The notes under the pieces: model-generated | What the model was told of the DNA's origin: nothing | Databases searched by the model: none | The model's input: only the letters and a program-made list of their open reading frames with translations | Shown: in pieces, positions 33,900 to 45,188 of the stretch | Layout: the number at the start of each line of letters is the position of its first letter | Position numbering within the stretch: position 1 is the first letter of the stretch | Origin: Poronia punctata | Lineage: Eukaryota > Ascomycota > Sordariomycetes > Xylariales > Xylariaceae | Length of the DNA stretch: 64,000 nucleotides | Direction of reading: 5' to 3' | Assembly (NCBI GenBank): GCA_022579005.1 | Contig: MU401604.1 | Location: 33,123 to 97,122, forward strand | Made by a program: the position numbers and the translations under genes

Positions 33900-35314
33900 T
33901 CAATGGTGATGACCAAACTGGGTCAGTAGAGGTAATAACATGCCAACCACTGTAGCGAGTGTCTCCCTCATCTGTGGCTGACCGTGTTTCCTTTGCGAAA
34001 CGCTGCCGTCCGAATAGCCATTCAAGCTCGGCCCGACATCATGGCTTGACGACTCGCCTTCTTGCATGGCGTGCATAGCAACATAGCTACAAACATTAGT
34101 AAAACTAGCCATCGCGGTGGAGTATATGGTAGAAAGCCAAATTCTTACAGAAATGTGCCTGCCGAAAACAGCAGCAGCATGCCAGTCCACCACTGTCTCG
34201 TCTCACCCGATCCGCTGCCGCCGAGGAAGCTCACAAGTATAAAAGTCAACCAGGCGCCAAATGGCGAGGCTAGACTGAATACAATGAGATGACCCCTAGC
34301 TGCGCGCTTAGATAAACCTTGTTTCAGGAGGACTGAAGTTAGCCCAAAGGCTGCCGGTGCTTTGTGCACCATGATCGCAACGAAGACAATCAAACCAAGT
34401 TTCTTATCCGGCGAGGAGACAGAGGCACCCATCGCAATCCCGTCCGCAACAGCATGGATGACTAGACCGGTTGTGGTCGCAAGACTCCGGGACTGCTTGG
34501 GGGTGGGTGTAAGAGATCCCAAAAACCCTTCGGCTTCTTCCTGATCCGTCGAGAGGGAGGACGCTCCGAGGTTGCTAAGGCTTATATGTCTTGGTGGTGA
34601 GGGCTGGAAATTCTCCGAGGCATGGCGAGGGAGTCTGTCGATGAGGAACATGAGGACGAACCCAAGAATTAGGGACAAGCCGATGTAGAATGTTGGAAGC
34701 TCAGGTTCAGGGGCCTTAGTGTCCGGGGCCGGTGAATGTACGTCGGCTGGACCTTGCTCAACTGCTGGATCCCGGGCTTGGAGAACTCGGTTTACTACAG
34801 TGTCCCCTCCAGATGTTTCCGGCACTGGGACTACAGCGGAAGCATCGAACTGGGACTCCTCCTCGCTGGGCCCCCAACTCGGCATCGCCTTGATACCAAC
34901 GATTCCTTCCGGCCAATTGACCATAACTTTGCTTCTGGGCGCAAATCGAGTCCTCGAATGTGGATCATGTGTCGTCATCGATGCTTCGGCTACCGCCTCG
35001 ATGCCCTCCGGTATTATAACTATCAGCGATGTTCCAACTAATATTCCTATGCCAATACTGGAAATCAATCTGATTTGCGACTGTGAAAGTGTCATGGAAA
35101 GCGGCAGTGCACCGGCTAGAAAAGAGCTGTGGCCGTTAGTCGTCGAACGCGGGACTCGGGAAAGCTCGGTAGCTCGGGAGGGGACTCACGCCAACGTCAT
35201 GACCACCTAAGGATATACAATCAGCTTCATCCTATGTCGTCAGGCTTCTTTCTGCGCAATTTAATGGAGGCTTACCGTCAGTGGGAGGAGGAGAAGCAAC
35301 CCGGCGCCTGCCAT
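33900..35314 (-). CDS. ZIP-family metal transporter, ZIP9/Atx2-like
   Basis: Membrane transporter moving Zn2+ or Mn2+ into the cytosol; the closest known relatives (yeast Atx2, animal SLC39A9) act in the Golgi. Four exons: 35314-35276, 35206-35190 (a 17-nt microexon), 35126-34149 and 34086-33900, giving 406 aa. The N-terminal hydrophobic MAGAGLLLLLPLT starts TM1, continuing across the microexon into TLASFLAGALPL. A long polar, Pro/Ser-rich loop separates TM3 and TM4. The metal-binding helices are intact: HAVADGIAMG (His243, Asp247) and VHKAPAAFGL (His273), the latter characteristic of the ZIP9 group. SAGTFLYVA spans the last splice. The C-terminus ends in three His residues. The transported metal cannot be told from sequence. 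Confidence 0.92.
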
Positions 35315-36279
35315 GATTGCGATATCTAAATAAGACGACTTTTGATCACCGAAGCATCTGCATACAATGTAGCTGGAGGAAGCTATACATTAGAGTGGTT
35401 TGATATTATACAGGGCGATGTTTCGATAAGGAATAATCGAGGGGGAAAATCGAATCAAAAGCCGATCGTATAGAAACTAGAACAGTCAATTCAATCGTCT
35501 ATTTTGCGATGATTAATGCCACTAGGAAGGTAGCAACCTGAAGTGCAAATGCTAATTACGGATAGTAGATACAGCCCCTGCTTTATCAGCGACTGCAAAT
35601 TGGAACCTACAAGCATTCTGCCAAGTTGATGTCCCACCACCACGTCAGCTTCCCACCCAACTTCTTCGCCCAAGCCTCTGGCCCACTTTTATAGTTCTCT
35701 TAGAACGTTGCGGCTCAATTTATCGTTAGATAATCGTCGGAACCGGAATGCGATCTCCAAGCTACATACATATTTAGGCAGTATGTACATGGCCTAGATC
35801 CTGTACATGAGTGAGATGTACTCCGTTCTATCCTTACGGTGTTCATCTCCATCTCTGTAGGTGCCCAGTCACAGTCACCCCAGTCTCCTCTATAAGCGGG
35901 CGGATACCTAGAACCCTTCGTAAGCTGTCGTAAGGCATTCGCAAAAGGTACAGATGGGACAAGTACAAAGTACAGATTTTAGTTCCCATAAGGTACCCAT
36001 CCTTGGCCAATACATTACGTGTAAGTACTTCAGAACGCGAACCCTTGGCAATTACCATTTGACGCGCCATATTGAACTTTCGCGTAAATCACCTTTGCAA
36101 GCATCTAGTCTACTCGAACTCTACGTACATCTCATTCTACAGAATACTCCTACCACATCACCGAAACCAAAGAAATGAACCTGGCAGCTTACTAGACGTG
36201 TCTCCGCGTTAAATACCTAGTATACCTCTATTGTCAACCACAAACCACCCACCGTGGGACTCTTCGACGTTTAGGCGCA
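35315..36279. other. Divergent intergenic region, ZIP transporter / HAT1
   Basis: About 965 bases that must contain both promoters. The few short open frames here look like chance. No repeat or element was recognised. Confidence 0.45.
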
Positions 36280-37907
36280 ATGGATGAAGAATGTACATAA
36301 TTTCCCTATGCAACCGCGCCAACGCGCCCCGGCTAACTTTTATTAGGGACGGTCAATGCCAACGATGCGATTACCGTTTCGCTTGTTAGGCCGACAGGTT
36401 CTTCGATTGAGAAGATTGGATCTTTCAACCCTAAAATCACATTCCCCATATTTGGCGAGCAAGAGACCATATTCGGATACAAAGGCCTGAAAATCAACAT
36501 CCAGTACGATGCGCGCAACCTGCGACCTCATTTCTCCACTTCCTCCTCAAAGAAATTCAAATCGGTCGGCGAGGTGGAAGCAGTGGATGTGAGAGAGGTG
36601 ATGAAAGATTTCTTGCCAGGAGGTACACTATCCTCGTCCTGTTTTGCTGCTGCCTTACTAGCTCCTAACGTCTGCCAGTTGCATTTCAGACATTGTCAGA
36701 ATACGAAAAGGCTCTGAAAGATCTACCGGACTCTTGGACTCCGCCGGGTGTCCTGATAAACACGACAGAGCAGGACGGGGAGACATACGAGATATGGAAA
36801 GGCAATCTGGCCGATCCAGCCGTCAAGCAGCTTCTCCGGCGCATCCAGATCAACGTCCTGTTCTTTATCGAAGGCGGCTCGTATATCGGCATGGACGCGG
36901 ATGGAAACGACGAGCCCATAGATTCACTCGCTAGGTGGGCCGTCTTCTTTATATACAAGAGGGAGAAAGAGGGAGTCGTACCTACAGAGAAGGGCCAATA
37001 TGTGTTCCACGGTTTCTCCACGATATATGATTTCTGGATGTACCAGACGCCCACCCCGCCCAACAGTCCTCGCAAGGGAAATGCGCCGATAGAACCGAAA
37101 GTCGACGACTCCTGGGAACTACCAAAAGGCGACCTCGAACTCGCCAATCTGCCCCGACGCGCGAGAATATCACAATTTTTGGTTTTGCCGCCTTTTCAAG
37201 GAAAAGGCGTCGGCGCTCTCCTCTACGACGTTATTTTCAGTCATTACATGGCTGATGCTGCCACGCAGGAACTCACGGTAGAGGACCCCAATGAGGATTT
37301 CGATCTACTTCGGGATATCTGCGATATGAAATACCTGCGAAAGAATGTGCCCGAATTCGCAGCCTTGAAAGTCAACAGCAATGTGCCAATTCCCCGAAGA
37401 GGAGGTATCCTCCATAACAATACGCAGATAACATTGGCGAAAGCGGCGGGTTCCTCTGCCAACTCCTCTGCAGACGGGATCATAGATGTTGAGAAGTTGG
37501 AGCAAATACGCGTGAAAGCAAAGATTGCACCACGGCAGTTCTCACGTCTCGTCGAGATGCATCTCATGTCGATGCTCCCGGATTCGGTCCGACCACAAGG
37601 AGATGCCATGTCTGAGACGCTGGATGCGCCACCTGCCGACCAAAAGTTGTACACACTTTGGCGTTTACTGCTCAAACAGCGCCTCTACCGCCGGAATGCA
37701 CTTATTCTCGCCGAGCTTGAGCTTACAGAGCGTATCTACAAACTAGACGAGACCGTTAACAACGTCGAGTGGGAATATGCCCGGATCCTCGAGCATCTCG
37801 AACCGAAGGAGGAGACGACCAACAACGGAAAACGGAAGCTAGAGGACGATGCAGAGGTGGAACCCGAGCCATCAGCCAAAAAAGCCCGTGTAGATGATGC
37901 CGCCTGA
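36280..37907 (+). CDS. HAT1: Histone acetyltransferase type B catalytic subunit
   Basis: Acetylates newly made histone H4 (Lys5 and Lys12) before chromatin deposition, with its Hat2 partner. Exons 36280-36292 (13 nt coding), 36347-36622 and 36679-37907 give 505 aa. The start MDEEWTVNANDAI matches the family's N-terminal 'W...AN.A' block. The conserved FNPKITFPIFGEQE and GYKGLKINIQY segments follow, with KKFKSVGEVEA...V. The GNAT acetyl-CoA site is RISQFLVLPPFQGKGVGALL, with QGKGVG at residues 270-275. The C-terminal half has helical regions and ends in a Lys/Arg/Glu-rich tail (KRKLED...KKARVDD) that resembles a nuclear localisation signal. The 13-nt first coding exon is easily missed by gene finders, but it restores both the start and the conserved Trp. 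Confidence 0.95.
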
Positions 37908-38278
37908 TGCCTGCTCGAGGATTCTTGGCATGGGCGATGTAGGATTGTGTGGTCATTCGGGAGGAATGGAGTTTCGGTATAGCCCTATGATACCTCTCGT
38001 ATCTCGAGTTTTCTGGTTTTAGTGCCAAGCACATAGGGAGTAATGGTTTATGGATTAGTCGGGCTTGCAGCTCGCACACAACGGCGCATCGTGTCTAGCA
38101 ACCGACAGAGAAACCAAACTTGATCAAGGGTATATTAATCCTAGCTAGTCGTATGCGCTACGTCGAGCGAAATGGATGTGAAGCATGAACTACTATTTGG
38201 GTATTGAAAACACCAGTCGCCAACTCGCGTTAGTTTGCAAGAGTTCCGTATATGCCATGCCTCCTAAGAACTCCGTGT
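37908..38278. other. Convergent 3' intergenic region
   Basis: About 370 bases between HAT1 and the converging P5C reductase gene. No feature was recognised. Confidence 0.5.
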
Positions 38279-39430
38279 CTAATGTCTTGTTCCGTTAACG
38301 TCCTCGACGCCGCGACCAAGCTGACTAGCCACACAAGTACCTTCTCGGACGGCTCGAGAGACAAGGCCACGAACCCCAGCCTCTTCAAGTACCGTGGTGG
38401 CAGCGATTGAGCAACCCCCCGGTGTGCAAACCTTTTCCCGGAGTAGAGCCGGGTGCTCACCGTTCAGGATCATGCCGGCCGTCCCTCTCATGGTCTGGGC
38501 CGCCATTCTCCGAGCCTCGTCCCTCGGTAGGCCCATAGCCACGGCCCCATCGATAGCACCTTCTAGCATGAGGGCGAAGAAAGCCGGCCCGGATGCGCAC
38601 AGGGCAGTCGAAGCATTCATCTTGGCGGCAGGCAGGTAGACGACGTCGCCTATGCGCTTGAAAATCCAGGTGACTAGACTCAAGGTCTGGGGTGGCAGCG
38701 GCGGCTCACTATTTGCAATAACAGTCATGCTTTCCCGAATTATGCTAGTAGTGCTTACGCAAGCTCTGACAATGCGGCAGCGGCCATCGACCTCGGGATC
38801 TTTGACGGGTACGGCGCCATGAACTAACACGAGGAAGCAGGATATCAGTAGGTAAATCGGAATATATACCAAAGACCAAAAAGGAACGTATAACAGAAAG
38901 ATGCACTTACGGACTGTCTCAAGATACTCCACCGTTACACCCGCACAGATGCTAATCAACAGTTTTCCGTGTAGAGCCCTGGCCATGCCGGGCTCGTTGA
39001 GCAGATCCTCGATAGCGTTTGGCTTGCAAGCCAAGATAACAACCTCGGCCTTCATGACAGCAGCGACATTGTCTTTCTGCACGACTTTCAGGGAGGAACT
39101 GTGCTCCCACAGGGCCTGCTTGACGCGCTTTGCGGTTGCGGCAGTCCGAACGCATGCGATGAAGCGAGTGGGCAGGCGCGTTGGAACTTCATCGCGCGGT
39201 GATGATCTCCCGGACTGTGAGGGGGTCTGCAGCGGTCGTGGGGCGTTCATCTCTACAAGGGATGTGAGGATTCCGCCGAGTATTGCCATACCCATTGTAC
39301 CTATTACCGATCAGTTCTTCCCATATCCATCGAGTTCTTGAAGCCTTTGCATTTCGCGGAACGTACCACAGCCCAGGACGGCCATGGTAAGATCTGGGGC
39401 CTCATGCCCGTGTTGTGTAAGAGCGAGCAT
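38279..39430 (-). CDS. Pyrroline-5-carboxylate reductase
   Basis: Last step of proline synthesis: NAD(P)H reduction of 1-pyrroline-5-carboxylate. Exons 39430-39367, 39300-38911 and 38823-38279 give 332 aa. The Rossmann nucleotide site is MAVLGCGTMGMAILGG (GxGxxG at 20-25, split by intron 1). VVILACKPN marks the second cofactor contact, and ISICAGVTVEYLETV leads into the substrate half. The C-terminal dimer domain is recognisable: ALCASGPAFFALMLEGAIDGAV...AAQTM and the P5CR signature region CTPGGCSIAATTVLEE. Unusually, the motif that normally reads RAMPNT is RACVSTTS here (residues 171-178), and the signature has GGCS where GGTT or GGST is usual. It may be a diverged paralogue, so the gene symbol is withheld. 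A second possible start is Met16. Confidence 0.88.
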
Positions 39431-40304
39431 CTTGGGATTACGATATTACAAATAATGATTATAAGGTGTATGTGTAGAGATGTACTCTAGCATGCTGGGA
39501 ATGTTTTTATTTGAACGATATCAATAGAAGGACTCTCTCCAATAGAAACGGACCAGAACCATTGCCATCTTTATACCCAGACGCACAATGGAGGTAACCC
39601 AAGGTGCCAAGTAGAACATACAATGGCAGCACTCTTCTTTCTCTTCTTTCTTGCAAACGAGATCACCCGATCATTGGCAATCAATAAATCCTATCAACAT
39701 GACACTAGCCAATACCATTGTAACATTCATCCCGTAGTGACAATCCATCCCTTGTCTCGAACCTGTTATTTTTTTTTACGTGAACGACCGAAATCGCACC
39801 GACCTTTCGAACCCTTCTACGGGACTACCCTTTTGGCGTCTTTTTAGCTGAAACAGGGCTGTCATCTCAGCCGGCTAACTTGATTTCGCTTAGCTTGGTG
39901 CCTAACTGTGGGGGTTAGGACCAGGTCGTGCATATGCTAAAAGTTTGTCGGAAATCTTGGCCCGCCGGGCCCATCTCTTACCCCCATCAAAAACGTTGCT
40001 GCTTTTGCATGGGGAACAATCCACTTCTGGTAAACGAAGGGGAAACTGTCTGTGTTACGACCAATAACCGTTCGTTCTTTCCTGGCGCGCGCGCCCACCT
40101 ACGGCAACGCGGCAGCAGGGCGGTTTTAGAAATTTAGAAACCATCGCGCAACGAGCAAGGAGCTCCCCACGCTAGGTACCTATTGAGCTTCCCGAGCTTC
40201 GACATTGGTACAAACAAGACTTCGAGCAACGCTCGTGCTGTTCGATACGTCCAAGTTATCAACGAGCAGGCCATAATCAGAACAAACACCTCCATGATAT
40301 CAGT
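39431..40304. other. Divergent intergenic region, P5C reductase / CTK3
   Basis: About 870 bases containing both promoters. CT-rich tract TTCTTTCTCTTCTTTCTTG near 39634-39655. The GGCGCGCGCGCC-like patch at 40084-40095 is GC-rich. No gene was seen. Confidence 0.45.
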
Positions 40305-41261
40305 ATGGCCGACCCCTTCGAAGTACGCATGCGCTTTAGCTCTCAGCTGCAGCATCTAAATGCCAGCACGATGTCTGCCCAGAAGGCGGCACAGTATGCC
40401 CTCAGATATAAAGATATGGACGAGGACCTGCATTCCTGTATATTAGAGCAGCTTGAGAAGGTAATCGATCTCCCCTCCGTCACGGGTGGCTTAATCAGAT
40501 GCTTATTCTGCCTGCCTCTTGGCTCGTAGACCAACATGAACACGCGAGCGAATATAATGTATTTCATCGAACACCTTCTAGAGATGGCAACCAAGGAGCG
40601 GGGGAACGAGTACGTACGGATGATGCAGCGGGATATCATAAGAGTCGTCGACGCCGTGTGTCCGGAAAACGGCTCGGGCGCGGCAAACATAAAAGTGGTT
40701 CGAAAAGTATGTGGACGGTCCCAACCCTTTTAGCCGCACAAATTTCTTACTAAGTTATGTCACCCTTGATAACAGGTCCTCCAAAGTCTCGAGAACAAAT
40801 TTATCCTCCTCGAGCAAACCGTGACCGAGATCGAAAACTGCCTCAAGGAACGCGACACATCCGCCCACGACCTCAGCCCGCCAACCCCCACCAGCGACGA
40901 CAAGCCCCCCGGAGACACCACCGATAACGCCGATACCACGGGTGCGCAACACAACGGCGTCAACATGAAGCCTACGAAGCGACAGATTGAGCAGCGCATC
41001 GAGGAAGACCGCGAGCGACATAAACGCATGCGAGAGAGCATGTGGGTAGTGCCGTCGAATATTGTGGATCAGGCACACAAGTTCTTCAACGAGACGAGTG
41101 ATCTAGGCGAAGACGACCGTATCCTAGGCGAGGAAGAGACAAGCGCGTACCGTCGCCACGTGGAGAGCCTGGTTTGTCGCCATCAGAGGAGGAGTAAGGA
41201 GGGCAACGAGAGGGAACCAGTGCAGTCCAGACCTGCAAACGGTGTAACCCGACATACTTAG
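40305..41261 (+). CDS. CTK3: CTD kinase subunit gamma
   Basis: Regulatory subunit of the CTDK-I complex (with the kinase Ctk1 and cyclin Ctk2) that phosphorylates Ser2 of the RNA polymerase II CTD. Exons 40305-40460, 40530-40706 and 40776-41261 give 272 aa. The N-terminal CID-like helical domain is highly recognisable: MADPFEVRMRFSSQLQHLNA, AAQYALRYKDMDEDLHSCI, and NTRANIMYFIEHLLEMA. A linker rich in Pro, Asp and Thr (about residues 140-175) follows, then the conserved C-terminal block KRQIEQRIEEDRERHKRMRE and WVVP, and a tail without clear similarity. The last about 40 residues are less typical, but no better splice site was seen. Confidence 0.93.
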
Positions 41262-43328
41262 GAGGTTTACATGGGCACATTTTAATGGGAGTTCGGGCAT
41301 GGTTCTATTCTTCTTAAGTCATTAGGACATGGTGGTTGGGTGCATTGCGAGGCGTTCGGGACGCAGCATTTGCGGGTCTTGTTTTTTAATGTTTTACACA
41401 TCCGCTGGGCCCCTGGTCTAAGGGATTGGTTCATCATTGGGAAAAGAAGGCTTCGAGCTGTTTGGGTTGTTAACGTGTACGGCAACTGTATGCATTGCTT
41501 AGGGGGGGAGGGCGTACTATAGGTATTCTAACGGGCAAAACATGTCTTCTTTTCACGTTCATCGGAGTCCAAGGAAGACACTTCGCCTCCGTCAATGTCT
41601 ATCAAAAATAACGCATGTGAATGCCCCGAATTCATCCGGCGAGGCTGTAGACGATACGCCCATCGGTCCACTAGGAGCTACACGGCTTAGACTTCCCTTG
41701 CGCGGTACGTTCCACTCTATCCAGCCATTTGCGACCTGGTGTGTTAACCCCCATGCGGCGAGTGCAGAGCTAGGGTAGGTGCTCGAATAGAGGAGAAAGG
41801 TCCGAAGTGTGCCTGACAATCAACAACCTGACTATGTACCTACATTGGGCACTGGCACCCCATCGGCGGCATGTTATCCATACATATGTATGCAAGGGCA
41901 GAGTAGTATACTATGCTATCTTTTTTTCGATAATACCCAAGACTGAAAACCGGAGTAACTGCTTATACACCAGGAATCCGCTCTCTATTTCCCATCATAT
42001 TTGGCCAGGGTGCCATTCTTACGGGATAATGAAACTTTGCCGAGGGGGGCAAATATATAAGCATATATCATCCTATAGGACGAAGCCAGATAATGGATGG
42101 TCTGAGATGCATATCTATCACTAGCCAACATTGTGCATGTTATAGTTTGTTGCAATATATACCTGATTTAATCTCGCCCGGAAAACCGGAATCCGAACAA
42201 GCCTGACACATGATTATCATGGACATATCTTGCATTCATTCGCGACACGCTCGTGGCGATTTCCCGGATAGGATCCCGCGCAGTAGGCACCTATCCAAGA
42301 GAGTGGGCAGTGGATAAGAGTAATAAGAGTTTCCACAAAATAGCAATGTTACAATAACCATCCACGTGTTCCTGTCGCCCCTATAGCTTTGGATAGGGTT
42401 TATAATTTATCGCTACGTTATCCGGGGTTGCAATGTGGCACCACTATATGCCATCTCGGTTATGTAACGACATAGTAGTTTGTTTTGGATTTCGGGCATG
42501 AGCAGGTAGTTCCGATGGCATACATAGCACGCGCAGGTAGTAGTGAAAAGTTAAGGCTGGGGAGGACGTACGTATATTGAAGAGGCGGTCCCGCAAATAC
42601 CTACTCGGTGACAAGTTCTGAACATGGACTTTTTTATTTGAAGCGTTGCTGTTATTGTTGATGATGCTGTATACAAGAGGAAAAGAAGAAGAAACAGCTC
42701 TAACAACAGGCTAGGTTAGGTTTGAAGTAGGCGGTGATGTGTTTGTTGTGCTTGGCAAATTAGGTAGGTAGAACGCCTCGAGGTTCGAGAATGCCGGGTT
42801 GTTAAGTATGTAGGATACACGGGTTAGCTAATATGGGCCTCTATTTTCACTTGAAGCCGGGAGTCTGGACTCTAATGTGGTATTTCAATTTGAATATTGT
42901 CAAACAAAAGTAATGCTTCCCGGCAAAGGGTGGCGACACCGATTGTTATAGCAGTTCGGCACTGATAGATATCTCGGATATCATGCGTTCCGGTAAGAGT
43001 TTAAGTCTTTAGTATCACAAGGTTTAGGAAACCTTTGATGACTAAAGATACGTCTAACCTACCTTACCTCTTCGATTCACCAAGTTCAAATGTAAATGAG
43101 TTGCTATACGAGTACACTTTCTCTAAAGTTACCTTAGTCTATCTAGATTCTACACAGGAGAAGTCTTCCGGGCGATGTTACCACGTTGTACAGGGTAGGC
43201 CGGTTCCCCTTGGTCCAATGTGACATTACTTGTACTTGGGGTCTGGTGGATCATTTGCATCTGTCCGCGCACTACACCACATAGATTTTGCAAGAACATA
43301 CGCTATCATCAACCAATCAACAAAATAT
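41262..43328. other. Gene-poor flank between CTK3 and the tRNA
   Basis: About 2.07 kb without a supportable gene. Base composition is still balanced. Contains TAGGTAGGTAG-type short repeats near 42763-42772 and a GAAAAGAAGAAGAA purine run at about 42681. Open frames of 60-105 codons on both strands lack any domain or compositional sign of coding. Confidence 0.5.
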
Positions 43329-43430
43329 GTCTTCGTGGCTCAGTTGGCTAGAGCGTTGGTCTCATATTCGTATGATTCAATCTTAGATTGGGCTATCCAA
43401 AGGTCGTGAGTTCGAGCCTCACCGAGGACA
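43329..43430 (+). tRNA. Elongator tRNA-Met (CAT) with a 28-nt intron
   Basis: Full cloverleaf: acceptor GTCTTCG pairs with CGAGGAC (43423-43429) with one G-T pair, and the discriminator is A43430. The D arm is GGCTCAGTTGGCTAGAGC. The anticodon arm is TTGGT/TCCAA with loop CTCATA-A, anticodon CAT at 43363-43365. The T arm is GTGAG-TTCGAGC-CTCAC. A 28-base intron (43367-43394) interrupts after position 37, the canonical site for nuclear tRNA introns. The unpaired T31-T39 also occurs in yeast elongator tRNA-Met, as does the loop CTCATAA, which supports elongator rather than initiator identity. It is the last functional element before the AT-rich block. Confidence 0.95.
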
Positions 43431-43433
43431 TGA

Positions 43434-43440
43434 TTTTTTT
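43434..43440 (+). terminator. RNA polymerase III terminator of tRNA-Met
   Basis: Run of seven T starting four bases after the tRNA 3' end, as expected for Pol III termination. Confidence 0.85.
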
Positions 43441-43499
43441 CAACAGTTCATCTCTGTTGCAGTTGTTGGGTCTTTACATTTTTGCCCTCCTTTCTGTCC

Positions 43500-43740
43500 T
43501 AGGTATTCTGGAGGGGGCGGCTAAGCCTTTCTTGCTTTAGCCCAATTTTTCAACTTATACATTCTGCTATCTAACTTATACCTTAAACCCTTTCCGGAAT
43601 AGCTCGCGCATTTTCTCTATCTTGCGCCCTATTTTTACCCAATTTATAAAAAAGATTAGGCAGACCTATTACTTTGCTATAGGTATTTATATAAAAAAGA
43701 TATAAGTGCAGTTATAGCAGCAAGTCTGTGTTGCAATGTT
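43500..43740. other. Transition zone between balanced DNA and the AT block
   Basis: Composition shifts here within about 240 bases. GGAGGGGGCGGC at about 43511 and CTCGCGC at about 43603 are among the last GC-rich words, and C in TpC and CpC contexts disappears rapidly after 43740. This may mark the junction of an inserted element or the edge of RIP leakage. Confidence 0.6.
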
Positions 43741-44039
43741 ATAGTAAGAAAAAAGGATATAAGAAAAGAATAGTTAAGTATAATATTAAGTATATTAAGT
43801 ATTATAGTTAATATAAACTAATATTTAAAAAGAAAAAAATCTTATTTAATATAGAGGTAAAACATATTTTTTATATAGGTTTAATAAAGGTACTTTATAC
43901 TTTTATTATTATAATTTTTTTTTTTTTTACTATATTTAATTATAAGTATGTTAATAGTATTATTTTAAGTATATATAGTTTAGCTATTTATATATTTTTT
44001 AGCTATAACTTTTAATTAACTTAACTAATTAAATTATTT

Positions 44040-44061
44040 AGTACTTAAGTACTTAAGTACT
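44040..44061. repeat. 22-bp perfect palindrome
   Basis: Built from three AGTACT words joined by two TAA(G)-type steps (GTACTTAAGTAC repeated); it equals its own reverse complement across all 22 bases. Located near the start of the AT block. Confidence 0.85.
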
Positions 44062-45054
44062 TTTTAATTAAATTATAAGTATTAAAGTTAAGTTTATTAT
44101 AAGCGTGTTTTATAGTTAGTTTAAATATATATTAATATACTTTTATATTTTACTAATACTTATATTAACTTTTTTATTTTTTATTTTTAATACTTTTACT
44201 ATTATTATTATTTTAATTTTACTTTTTATTTTTTATAACTTTTTTTTTTATATTTATTAACACTTATTTTACTTTTTTTTTACTTTTTTTTTTTTTTGTT
44301 TTATATTTAATTTAATATAATGTTAGCTTTTGCTATAAATTTTATAGTTTATTATAAAGAAAATAATAAAAATAAAAGCTAATATAAAGATAATAAAGGT
44401 AAAAGTAATGCTAGCTAAGGTAATATAAGTAGTATAGCTAGTAAACGTGCTTATAATAAGCGCTATAAACTTTATAGCTTGTATAAGCAAAGTACTAAAG
44501 TGCATAACTAAAAATATAGTATTTATAATAGCTAAAAAATTGTTTTAGTTTTAAATGCTTATTAGCTTTGTTTTAGTTATATAATATATAATTTTTAGCT
44601 AAATAAAGGTTTATTGCTTTATATAGTATATATTTATAAAAACTTTAGTGCTTTTTTTTGCAAAACTTATTAAAAAGCTTATAATACTTATAAGCTTATA
44701 TATTAATTTATACTTTTTTTATATACGTTTTACTAACTTTTAATATTTTATTTTTTTAGTTATTAAAAATATTATAATTTAATATAATTTAAGTTGCTAA
44801 GTTGCTAAAGTAGTTTAAAGCTGCTTTTTTTTTTACTTATACTATTTTTAGTAATTTATATAGCTTAGCTATTGCTAATAAAAATAGTATTAAATTTTAA
44901 AATAGTTTAGCTACGTTTTATAATAAAATTACAAGGGCTTAATTTTGCTTTTATACTACTTTTTGCTATATAGTTTTAACGTATTAATTTATATATAATT
45001 TAACTAGTAAAAAAAGTAGTACGCTTTAATTAATAAGATAAAAATAGATTGATT

Positions 45055-45121
45055 AAAAAAAGAGCTCTATTTTTGTTTATTATATAGGTTTGCTATATAA
45101 AGCCTTTAGAGCTCTTTTTTT
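45055..45121. repeat. Inverted repeat, 15-nt perfect arms
   Basis: Left arm 45055-45069 (A7 then GAGCTCTA) and right arm 45107-45121 (TAGAGCTC then T7) are perfect reverse complements around a 37-base spacer. It could fold as a hairpin or be the remains of a small inverted-repeat element. Confidence 0.85.
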
Positions 45122-45152
45122 TGCTGCAAGATAATGTACGTTATAATACGTT

Positions 45153-45188
45153 ATATAGATCCTGCTAGATATATAGATCTTGCTAGAT
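45153..45188. repeat. Two 18-bp tandem units
   Basis: Units 45153-45170 and 45171-45188 (ATATAGATCYTGCTAGAT) differ by one C/T transition. They are directly downstream of the inverted repeat and are preceded by two ACGTTATA words. Confidence 0.85.

Noticed and set aside
38747..38761. A hidden intron at the GTAAGC...ACTACTAG bases in the P5C reductase
   Set aside because: The distance from GT to AG is only about 15 bases, too short for an intron; the frame is continuous without it.
44323..44505. 60-codon minus-strand frame in the AT block
   Set aside because: Its composition (Ile, Phe, Thr, Tyr) is what random hyper-AT DNA gives.
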